DNA of 64,000 bases from Firm-13 sp964617375 (GTDB taxonomy: Bacteria; Bacillota; Clostridia; Saccharofermentanales; Saccharofermentanaceae). Each line of letters starts with the position of its first letter. Position 1 is the stretch's first letter. The stretch is taken from assembly GCA_964617375.1 (NCBI GenBank), contig CAZTXQ010000001.1, forward strand, positions 62,001 through 126,000, read 5' to 3'. The translations under genes and the position numbers were made by a program. Below the pieces are notes generated by a model. The model made no database searches, was not told where the DNA came from, and worked only from the letters and a program-made list of their open reading frames with translations. Shown here one piece after another: positions 16,465 to 22,957 of the stretch.

Positions 16465-17082
16465 TTACAAAGCAGCCAGAATCAGTTTGTCCCCCTTCTC
16501 AATTCTCATTTCAGGCTGTGCAAGTATCATAATATCGTTTCGGACAATGGCAAAGATGTGCCTTGCATCCGTGTCTTTAACATCCTTGATATGGGCTCCG
16601 ACAAGCTTGTCCGCATTGAGCAGCGTGAAATTGATGGTAGTTCCCATAATATGATGCATGCTGTAATCAAGACTGGATTCAAGATCGCGGTCTTCGAGCT
16701 CGCGCATGACCGCATCGCAGGTTACATCCGTGGAAGAGATCGCGACAAATCCGGATCTGTTAAAGATCGGAAGACCGCTGATATCATAAACGCGCGTAAT
16801 GACATGTTTAACATTAAAGATCTCACGCGCGATCTGTGATGCCATGAGATTCTGATTCTCGCTCTCACTCATCGCACAAAGCGCGTCTGCCGACTCAATT
16901 GTCGCTTCTCTTAAGACATCGATATCAATGATAACGCCGGTTACGGCAACCACTCCGATCGACTTCTTACTGGCGATTTCCTCCGCATTCGGATCAACGA
17001 GTACGACCTCATGACCTGCCGCAAGAAGCCTTCTTACCAGATGAATACCGGCGCGGCACGCGCCCAACACGATAACCTGCAT
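16465..17082 (-). CDS. Potassium uptake regulatory RCK protein, TrkA/KtrA family (first copy)
   Basis: A 205-residue RCK_N plus TrkA_C protein. The nucleotide-binding loop reads GACRAGIHLV, where the second glycine of the usual GxGxxG is replaced by cysteine, while the acidic end of strand two (VVLVDPN) is kept. A GGAGG site lies upstream of the start. The TrkA_C domain in Gram-positive KtrA/CabP proteins binds cyclic di-AMP; whether this one does cannot be told here. It is followed 24 bases later by a second RCK gene and then the channel, so the two may form a hetero-octameric ring or act as alternatives. Confidence 0.9.
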   Translation of the reverse strand: MQVIVLGACRAGIHLVRRLLAAGHEVVLVDPNAEEIASKKSIGVVAVTGVIIDIDVLREATIESADALCAMSESENQNLMASQIAREIFNVKHVITRVYDISGLPIFNRSGFVAISSTDVTCDAVMRELEDRDLESSLDYSMHHIMGTTINFTLLNADKLVGAHIKDVKDTDARHIFAIVRNDIMILAQPEMRIEKGDKLILAAL

Positions 17083-17128
17083 ATATACCTCCGCAGTAAC
17101 CAGGACATAATAATCGAACGATAAGATA

Positions 17129-17929
17129 TCAAACCATTCTTCGAACCATGAGTTCGTATCCGAGAATCGATGCTGCGGATGAGGCGTTTAAAGATTCCGC
17201 ATGCCCGGGCATCGGAATCTTTACCAGAACATCACACAAATCCGAACACTCCTTGGACAATCCCCTGGCTTCGTTTCCGATGATAACAGCCGCCGGGAAA
17301 GAAATCTTCGCCGTCGGCAATGGTTCACCGTTTAAATGTGTTCCGACTAATTGTACACCATTTCCGTGAAGCTTTTCACAGATAGCGGAAATCGTCGGGA
17401 AGGATACAACCGGTATATGAAAACACGAACCCATAGACGCCCGCAGCACCTTCTCGTTAAACGGATCAACCGTTCCTGAAGTGAGGATTACCGCGGTAAA
17501 TGCAAAGGCATCTGCCATTCGGATCATCGTCCCGAGATTGCCGGGATCCGATGTCTCTTCGCAGACGAGATACAGATCGTTCCCCCGAACAGGAATACTC
17601 CCCTCCTGCATAGGAGACTTAACGACCATTGCAACTCCCTGCGGGTTCTCGGTACCTGCCATGCTGTCAAACAGATTCTGTGTCACCGACAGAATCTCCG
17701 TATCCGAAGGAATGGAAAAACGCTCACACCAATCGGATGCGAGCGCTTTTTTTGTATCGGAAAACAGAATCATAACCGGCTTCAAGCCCGAGAGCAGCGC
17801 GTCTTCACAAAGGCGTACACCTTCCAGAAACACAACACCGTCATGCTGGGCATTTTTCCGGCTGTGAAGGGACTTCACATATCGGAATTGACGGTTCTCC
17901 CTGCTGGATATGACTTTTATGTCAGGCAT
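17129..17929 (-). CDS. SpoU/TrmH-family RNA 2'-O-ribose methyltransferase
   Basis: A 266-residue SPOUT methyltransferase with an N-terminal substrate-binding domain (residues 5-100, starting SSRENRQFRYVKSL) and the SpoU knot domain. Motif 1 is in EETSDPGNLGTMIR, motif 2 in VIGNEARGLS, motif 3 in MPGHAESLNASSAASIL. The pattern resembles the RlmB/YsgA group acting on 23S rRNA. The exact target nucleotide is unknown. It begins four bases after the rplT stop, with no clear ribosome binding site, so it may depend on translational coupling. Its place behind infC-rpmI-rplT is recurrent in Firmicutes. Confidence 0.88.
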   Translation of the reverse strand: MPDIKVISSRENRQFRYVKSLHSRKNAQHDGVVFLEGVRLCEDALLSGLKPVMILFSDTKKALASDWCERFSIPSDTEILSVTQNLFDSMAGTENPQGVAMVVKSPMQEGSIPVRGNDLYLVCEETSDPGNLGTMIRMADAFAFTAVILTSGTVDPFNEKVLRASMGSCFHIPVVSFPTISAICEKLHGNGVQLVGTHLNGEPLPTAKISFPAAVIIGNEARGLSKECSDLCDVLVKIPMPGHAESLNASSAASILGYELMVRRMV

Positions 17930-17933
17930 ATAA

Positions 17934-18287
17934 TCAGCGAACGGATTTAGCCTGCTCGCAGAGAGCAGTAAAACCCTTCGGATCCGTTATGGCGATATCG
18001 GAAAGAACCTTACGGTCGAGTGCGATGTCGGCCTTCTTCAGTCCGTCCATAAGGCGGCTGTAGGAGATGCCGTTCAAACGTGCTGCGGCGTTGATTCTCT
18101 GAATCCAGAGCTTTCTGAATTCTCTCTTCTTCGACTTGCGGTCACGGTAGGCATATGCGCCGGACTTCATAACGGCCTGATTGGCAACCTTAAACAGTTT
18201 GCTCTTGTGGCCGAAATAACCCTTTGCCTGCTTCAAAATCTTATGGTGACGCGCTCTCGTGCGCATACCTCTTTTAATTCTTGCCAT
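17934..18287 (-). CDS. rplT: 50S ribosomal protein L20
   Basis: The 117-residue protein has the usual length and the very basic opening MARIKRGMRTRARHHKILKQAKGYFG, with the RNA-binding C-terminal half. L20 is an early 50S assembly protein and in Firmicutes represses its own operon by binding the infC leader. A GGAGG site precedes the start. About 88 bases separate it from rpmI; this gap holds a small imperfect CCGG-AT-rich hairpin (around 18330-18350) of unknown meaning. Confidence 0.97.
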   Translation of the reverse strand: MARIKRGMRTRARHHKILKQAKGYFGHKSKLFKVANQAVMKSGAYAYRDRKSKKREFRKLWIQRINAAARLNGISYSRLMDGLKKADIALDRKVLSDIAITDPKGFTALCEQAKSVR

Positions 18288-18376
18288 GGGAATAACCTCC
18301 TGTTATCTCTTTATCATATAGCATGACCGGTATAATATGCCGGCCCTCTCTTGGCATCTCTCTTATGGTTCGGGGC

Positions 18377-18574
18377 TTATTTATAAGGAATCATGGAACG
18401 GATGATTTTGGTGTTCTGAGGGGATGCGACAAGAGATTTACGCAGGTGTCTCATTCTCTTGGTAGGTCTCTTACTGAGAATATGACGGCGGAAAGCCTGT
18501 GAGTACATTATTTTACCTGTACCGGTAACCTTAAATCTCTTCTTGGATGAACTGTGTGTTTTCTGCTTGGGCAT
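18377..18574 (-). CDS. rpmI: 50S ribosomal protein L35
   Basis: A 65-residue basic protein starting MPKQKTHSSSKKRFKVTGTG, the standard L35 opening. I start at the ATG at 18574, which has AAGGAGG at proper spacing, not at the TTG two codons earlier. It is the middle gene of infC-rpmI-rplT. Confidence 0.97.
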   Translation of the reverse strand: MPKQKTHSSSKKRFKVTGTGKIMYSQAFRRHILSKRPTKRMRHLRKSLVASPQNTKIIRSMIPYK

Positions 18575-18600
18575 GATCAATTTCCTCCTTGTGTGTAATA

Positions 18601-19122
18601 TCAGTTCTTTTTAGGGGCGAGATACATCACCATGTTTCTGCCCTCTACCTTGGGCGCCTTCTCGATTTGTCCGTTCTCTGCGCAAAGCTGAGCGAACTTA
18701 TCCATAAGCGCGTAACCCTGGCTCTGGTATGCCATTTCACGTCCGCGGAACTTAATAAGAACCTTGACGCGGTCTCCATCCGTTAAAAAACGGCAGGCAT
18801 TCTTCGTTTTGACATTCAGATCGTGATCCTCTGTAGTCAGCTTCATACCGACTTCTTTGATTTCCGTCACTTTCTGATTTTTACGGGCTTCCTTCTCTCT
18901 CTTTGCCTGCTCAAATGTGAACTTACCGTAGTCCATAATTTTGCAAACCGGATTCTCCGGATTATTGGCAATTAATACAAGGTCCAGATCCTGATCTTCG
19001 GCACGTTTTCTAGCCTCAGTGATTGATACGACACCGATCATACTTCCGTCCGATTCAATCAATCTAACTTCCCTGAAACGAATTGCGTCATTCATTTGCT
19101 GCCCGTTACTTGGTCTTGCGAT
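18601..19122 (-). CDS. infC: Translation initiation factor IF-3, probable AUC start codon
   Basis: IF-3 binds the 30S subunit and checks start-codon fidelity. Residues from NDAIRFREVRLI onward match IF-3 N-domain, linker and C-domain (DRVKVLIKFRGREM). A perfect AGGAGG (19132-19137) is followed at nine bases by ATC (19120-19122) and at three bases by ATT (19126-19128), with no ATG, GTG or TTG at a proper distance. The first in-frame ATG at 19095 lacks a ribosome binding site and would cut the N-terminus. IF-3 genes commonly use AUU so that IF-3 represses its own translation; here ATC or ATT would do the same. The start is my inference; the protein is about 173 residues. Confidence 0.92.
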   Translation of the reverse strand: MARPSNGQQMNDAIRFREVRLIESDGSMIGVVSITEARKRAEDQDLDLVLIANNPENPVCKIMDYGKFTFEQAKREKEARKNQKVTEIKEVGMKLTTEDHDLNVKTKNACRFLTDGDRVKVLIKFRGREMAYQSQGYALMDKFAQLCAENGQIEKAPKVEGRNMVMYLAPKKN

Positions 19123-19147
19123 AGGAATGCACCTCCTCAGATACAAT

Positions 19148-19178
19148 AAAAAATGGAGCGAATTAACATCCGCTCCAT
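19148..19178 (-). terminator. Attenuator terminator in the infC leader
   Basis: Minus-strand ATGGAGCG and CGCTCCAT form a perfect 8-base stem around a 10-base loop, directly followed by TTTTTTATTG. It lies between the infC promoter and the infC ribosome binding site, so it must act as a conditional terminator. The infC leaders of Firmicutes are controlled by L20 in this way. Confidence 0.85.
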
Positions 19179-19265
19179 GAAAAACCGGTTATACCGGAAT
19201 TCATTATCTCTAAACCTCTTTGCTTGGCTTGAGGTGAGAAGCGGATGCTTCTTCTTTCTATGACG
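19148..19265 (-). promoter_or_regulatory. infC-rpmI-rplT leader (L20-type attenuation)
   Basis: The leader from the predicted start near 19264 contains a segment CATCCGCTTC (19247-19238) that can pair over all ten bases (one G-U) with GGAGCGGATG (19176-19167), the 5' half of the terminator. The two structures exclude each other, so this is an antiterminator. A small CCGGT/ACCGG hairpin (about 19184-19198) lies between them. In Bacillus subtilis L20 binding shifts such a leader to the terminated form. Confidence 0.75.
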
Positions 19266-19270
19266 TAGAA

Positions 19271-19299
19271 ATAATAACCTACCCGCCGCCTGATGTCAA
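19271..19299 (-). promoter_or_regulatory. SigA-type promoter of infC-rpmI-rplT
   Basis: Minus-strand TTGACA (19294-19299) and TATTAT (19271-19276) at the ideal 17-base spacing. A 12-base perfect palindrome ATGACCGGTCAT (19308-19319) lies eight bases upstream of the -35. Confidence 0.88.
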
Positions 19300-19362
19300 C
19301 AGGGGAAATGACCGGTCATACCTTCTTGTCCATGAAATTTGCGGCGTAACCCGCTTTATTTC

Positions 19363-19371
19363 TGCTATAAT
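19363..19371 (+). promoter_or_regulatory. Extended -10 promoter of the aminotransferase
   Basis: TGCTATAAT gives a perfect extended -10 element, 40 bases before the start at 19411. No clear -35 is seen. It diverges from the infC promoter. Confidence 0.65.
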
Positions 19372-19410
19372 ATACCAAATCAAGGATAACTTTTAAAGGA
19401 GTAATGCATT

Positions 19411-20586
19411 ATGATTTCGCAGCGTATCGCAAAGAAACTATCTTCCGGATCGATGATCCGTAAAATGTTCGAAGAAGGCAACCGGCTGAAGGCACTGTAT
19501 GGTGCGGAAAATGTCTTTGACTTTTCGATCGGCAATCCTGATCTCGAACCGCCGCAGGAAGTAATCGATGCGATTTCCGAATACGCCGCATCCGGTATTA
19601 AGGGCATACATTCTTATATGAGCAACAGCGGGTATGAATCCACCCGTGCGGCCGTTGCCGCTTCTCTATCCGCCAAAAGCGGTATCCCGATGACATCGGA
19701 CGCCGTCTGCATGACGGTCGGGGCGGCGGGGGCCATGAACGCCGTTCTTCGCTCCATACTCGATCCGGGAGATGAAGTTATCGTACTCTCACCCTTCTTC
19801 ATGGAATACATGTCCTATATCGACAACCATGACGGGGTACCGGTCATTATCCCGACCATCCCCGACACTTTTCTTCCTGATATCGATGCGATCAAGGCAG
19901 CCATAACACCGAGGACAAAGGCGATCATCGTCAATTCTCCGAACAATCCGAGCGGCGTCGTATACCCGGCCCCGGTCCTGGACGAACTCAATGCGTGCCT
20001 TATGTCGCAGGATCATGTGATTCATGTGATCTCCGACGAGCCGTATATCGATCTCGTATATGACGGCCAGAGCGTACCGCCCTCCCTTGCACATTTTGAT
20101 AACGTTATTGTCTGCTTCTCCTGGAGCAAATCCCTATCGCTTCCCGGAGAGCGCATCGGATTTTCGGCCGTCAGCCCGAAACACACCGATTACAAAGATC
20201 TCTGCCCTGCGATCGTGATGTGCAACCGCATATTAGGCAGCGTCAACGCGCCTGCCTTCTTCCAGAAAATCATCGAGAAAACGATCGATGCCAAGGTTGA
20301 CGTGGGAAATTATGAGTACAGACGAAATCTCCTGTACGACATCGTGACGGGCGCCGGATTCACCTGCGCCAAACCGGCCGGTGCTCTGTATCTTTTCCCG
20401 AAATCACCGGTTGACGATTCCGTATTTGCCGCAGCGTGCGCCAAACACAATCTGCTCGTAGTTCCGGGCTCTGCGTTCTCGTGTCCGGGATATTTCAGGC
20501 TGGCCTTCTGTGTCTCTGAAGAAACGATCCGCGGTTCGCAAAGAGCTTTTATGGCGGTCGGCAAAGAATTCGGATTAATACAATAA
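19411..20586 (+). CDS. PLP-dependent aminotransferase, class I/II
   Basis: A 391-residue fold-type I aminotransferase. The cofactor lysine is in SWSKSLSLPGERIG, the pyridine-ring aspartate region in VISDEPYIDLVYDG, the NSPNNPSG motif binds the phosphate side, and the C-terminal arginine is in GYFRLAFCVS. The N-terminal DFSIGNPDLEPP matches aspartate/aromatic-type enzymes, some of which also act on branched-chain or methionine-derived keto acids; the true substrate cannot be fixed. AAAGGAG at good spacing supports the start. It is a single-gene unit between its own promoter and a strong terminator. Confidence 0.9.
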   Translation: MISQRIAKKLSSGSMIRKMFEEGNRLKALYGAENVFDFSIGNPDLEPPQEVIDAISEYAASGIKGIHSYMSNSGYESTRAAVAASLSAKSGIPMTSDAVCMTVGAAGAMNAVLRSILDPGDEVIVLSPFFMEYMSYIDNHDGVPVIIPTIPDTFLPDIDAIKAAITPRTKAIIVNSPNNPSGVVYPAPVLDELNACLMSQDHVIHVISDEPYIDLVYDGQSVPPSLAHFDNVIVCFSWSKSLSLPGERIGFSAVSPKHTDYKDLCPAIVMCNRILGSVNAPAFFQKIIEKTIDAKVDVGNYEYRRNLLYDIVTGAGFTCAKPAGALYLFPKSPVDDSVFAAACAKHNLLVVPGSAFSCPGYFRLAFCVSEETIRGSQRAFMAVGKEFGLIQ

Positions 20587-20609
20587 CCGGAACCATATCC
20601 GGTTCCATG

Positions 20610-20638
20610 AAAAAGGAGGGATTCATTCCCTCCTTTTT
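20610..20638. terminator. Bidirectional intrinsic terminator
   Basis: AAAAAGGAGGGA and TCCCTCCTTTTT form a nearly perfect 12-base helix around a TTCA-type loop. A T run follows in both directions, so it can end the aminotransferase transcript (+) and the thiN operon (-). A further small GGAACC/GGTTCC hairpin lies just before it at 20589-20606. Confidence 0.88.
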
Positions 20639-20662
20639 GCTGCTGTTTTTTGAAAAAAGGAC

Positions 20663-21331
20663 TCAGACGGCCGGAGTAACCATAATCAGCATCGTTCCGC
20701 CCGTAAAATCAACTCCGATATCCTTTGCGTTTTTTTGTACGGCATTGCTGATCGAAAAGGAGCTTCCCGGAATAAGGGTTCTGCCCTTCAATGCATAGCG
20801 AAGTCCTGCGGTTGTAACTCCTGTAACTTCCTGGAACAGAGGCAAAAGGGAGACTGCCAGTTTCTCCCGTTCGTGAGACGTCCGCCACTTCCTGTTGTTC
20901 AGACGGAAACTGGCCGGTCCCTTACATACGTAGATCCATGTGCTGCCGTCCGTAATAGTCAGATCTCGTCCCTCTTCTGCAAGACGCCCTGACAGCAGCA
21001 GATTCGACAGTACATGATCGGGACGTCCGGTCAGCGAACAGATCAGAAGAACCGGATGTTCGGACGGGATGCTTCGGAGACAGAGTTCCGTATCGGTCAT
21101 GTCTTTTTCTACGGGAAAAACTTCGAGAGGAATCTTCAGTTCGCGAATCCATGACAGAGTATCCGGATCGATTGAGTCCAGATCTCCAAGGAGTTTGCTC
21201 GGAAGTATGCACATCTGTTTGGCGTGGTACGCTCCGCTGTCTGCACAGATAATCCGGTCATCCGGAGACAGTTCCCTCACCAGAGCGTCATAATTAAGAT
21301 TCGGTCCGCCGGTTAATACTACCCATCGCAT
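20663..21331 (-). CDS. thiN: Thiamine diphosphokinase
   Basis: Converts thiamine plus ATP to thiamine diphosphate. The 222-residue protein has the ThiN signatures CADSGAYHA, LLGDLDS, KDMTDTELCL and LTGRPDHVLSNL, and a C-terminal thiamine-binding half ending in a STMLI-like strand. AAGGGGG precedes the start. It is the last gene of the priA-to-thiN operon and is followed by the bidirectional terminator. Confidence 0.93.
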   Translation of the reverse strand: MRWVVLTGGPNLNYDALVRELSPDDRIICADSGAYHAKQMCILPSKLLGDLDSIDPDTLSWIRELKIPLEVFPVEKDMTDTELCLRSIPSEHPVLLICSLTGRPDHVLSNLLLSGRLAEEGRDLTITDGSTWIYVCKGPASFRLNNRKWRTSHEREKLAVSLLPLFQEVTGVTTAGLRYALKGRTLIPGSSFSISNAVQKNAKDIGVDFTGGTMLIMVTPAV

Positions 21332-21384
21332 ACAAATAAGCCCCCTTGCCGCAAAACATCCCGAAAAGTATTATTTCTTATAAC

Positions 21385-22035
21385 TTATGCATTTATCAAT
21401 CTTCTCATTGCTTCTTCCGGATTCGGATCACCGAATACCGCACTGCCGGCTACCAGAAGTGTCGCACCCGAAGAAATAATAACGGGTGCTGTTTTATCGG
21501 ATACGCCTCCGTCAACCGACAGCCACGCATTTGATCCGATGCGGTCCAATTCATCCCGTACCGCCCGGATTCTCGCCGGTGCTTCCGCCATAAAGCTCTG
21601 CCCTCCGAATCCCGGGTATACAGACATAATTAAGACCAGATCCAGATCGGGAAGAAACGGAAACAACGTCTCTACCGCTGTGTCCGGATTAAGCGAAATA
21701 CCCGCTTTCTTACCCAGACCGTGAATCATACGGATAATCGAGGAGGGGTCCTGCACCGTTTCGATGTGAAAAGTCACGATGTCGGCACCGGCTTCCGAAA
21801 AAGCGCGGATGTATTCTTCCGGATTCGTGATCATCAGATGTACGTCAAACTGAAGATCGGTCCTGGACCGGATCGATTTGATGATGGGTATGCCAAAAGA
21901 AATGTTCGGAACAAAATGTCCGTCCATTACATCGATATGAAGAATACCGGTATCCTTTTCGATTTTCCGGATATCTGCGAGCAGATTTCCGAAATCAGCT
22001 GACAGTATCGACGGTGCAATTTGAATGTTTCTCAT
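21385..22035 (-). CDS. rpe: Ribulose-phosphate 3-epimerase
   Basis: A 216-residue TIM-barrel enzyme of the pentose phosphate pathway. Diagnostic segments are IAPSILSADFGNL, HIDVMDGHFVPNI, MSVYPGFGGQSF and VDGGV. The metal-binding histidines and aspartates in these motifs are all present. Its ATG overlaps the rsgA stop in an ATGA, so translation is coupled. It forms the usual Firmicutes trio rsgA-rpe-thiN. Confidence 0.96.
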   Translation of the reverse strand: MRNIQIAPSILSADFGNLLADIRKIEKDTGILHIDVMDGHFVPNISFGIPIIKSIRSRTDLQFDVHLMITNPEEYIRAFSEAGADIVTFHIETVQDPSSIIRMIHGLGKKAGISLNPDTAVETLFPFLPDLDLVLIMSVYPGFGGQSFMAEAPARIRAVRDELDRIGSNAWLSVDGGVSDKTAPVIISSGATLLVAGSAVFGDPNPEEAMRRLINA

Positions 22036-22928
22036 TTTGTCTTCTCCTGATGTTTCGTATGATATGTTTTGTTTTTTACGAGAAAAGTAACAAATTCACG
22101 ATACCTTTCCAGTCGGCCCGGATCCATTTGAGCTTCTTCAATTGCGCAGCCGAGTTCTCCCGTATGCCTGCAGTCCTGGAATCGGCATTTCCCGTCGATT
22201 CGAAGCAATTCGGGATACCCGTACCGGACGTCTTCTTCCGCAATGCCGATGTCCGCAAGCTCGAGCGACGAGAATCCCGGCGTATCCATCAAATATCCGT
22301 CGTCTACCGGGAAAAGCTCCACATGACGTGTCGTATGCTTTCCCCTCTTCAGGCGGTCGCTGATCTCTCCTACCTCCATGCCGGTAAATCCCGTAAGAAT
22401 ATTGCACAGGGTTGACTTCCCGACGCCCGACTGTCCGGCAAAGCCGACTGTGTTTCCGTGAAACAAATCCCGGATACCGGCCATATCGGAGAAGCCGTCA
22501 ACGGATGAAGTGAATACCGGGAATCCCGCATCCGCATACACAGTCCTGATCCTCGTCGTTTCTTCCTCTTCCAGATCCATTTTTGTTATCCAGATAACCG
22601 GTTTAATCCCCTGCTTTTCGCAAAGAATCAGAAGCTTGTCGAGAAGCTTGAAATCCGGAGCGGGCGATAGCGGCGAGATCGTAAGGATCATGATATCAAG
22701 ATTTGCGACTGAGGGACGTATCATCAGGTTTTTTCTTTGATGAATGGCGGTGATCACATACGGAATATCCGGATCCCCGGAAAGTTCCACATCCACATGA
22801 TCCCCTATCGTAGGAGTCGTTCGCTCTTTCCGGAAAATACCGCGCGGCTTGGCTGTCACCGTACCGGCTTCGGTCAAATGTATTTCGTAGGACCCGCCTA
22901 CGCCCTTAACAATCGTTCCGGTCAGCAA
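22032..22928 (-). CDS. rsgA: Small ribosomal subunit biogenesis GTPase RsgA
   Basis: RsgA is a circularly permuted GTPase that tests late 30S maturation. An OB fold comes first (PRGIFRK), then G4 (TKMD), G1 (GQSGVGKST) and G3 (DTPGFSS) in permuted order, then a zinc site CRFQDCRH...C. I place the start at TTG 22928 because AAGGGGAGGG lies six bases upstream and it yields the normal 298-residue length starting LLTGTIVKG. An alternative TTG at 22961 overlaps prkC but lacks a good site. It is downstream of prkC; RsgA is a known PrkC substrate in Bacillus. Confidence 0.94.
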   Translation of the reverse strand: MLTGTIVKGVGGSYEIHLTEAGTVTAKPRGIFRKERTTPTIGDHVDVELSGDPDIPYVITAIHQRKNLMIRPSVANLDIMILTISPLSPAPDFKLLDKLLILCEKQGIKPVIWITKMDLEEEETTRIRTVYADAGFPVFTSSVDGFSDMAGIRDLFHGNTVGFAGQSGVGKSTLCNILTGFTGMEVGEISDRLKRGKHTTRHVELFPVDDGYLMDTPGFSSLELADIGIAEEDVRYGYPELLRIDGKCRFQDCRHTGELGCAIEEAQMDPGRLERYREFVTFLVKNKTYHTKHQEKTK

Positions 22929-22957
22929 TTGTGCCCTCCCCTTTTGGTCCGTCACAT

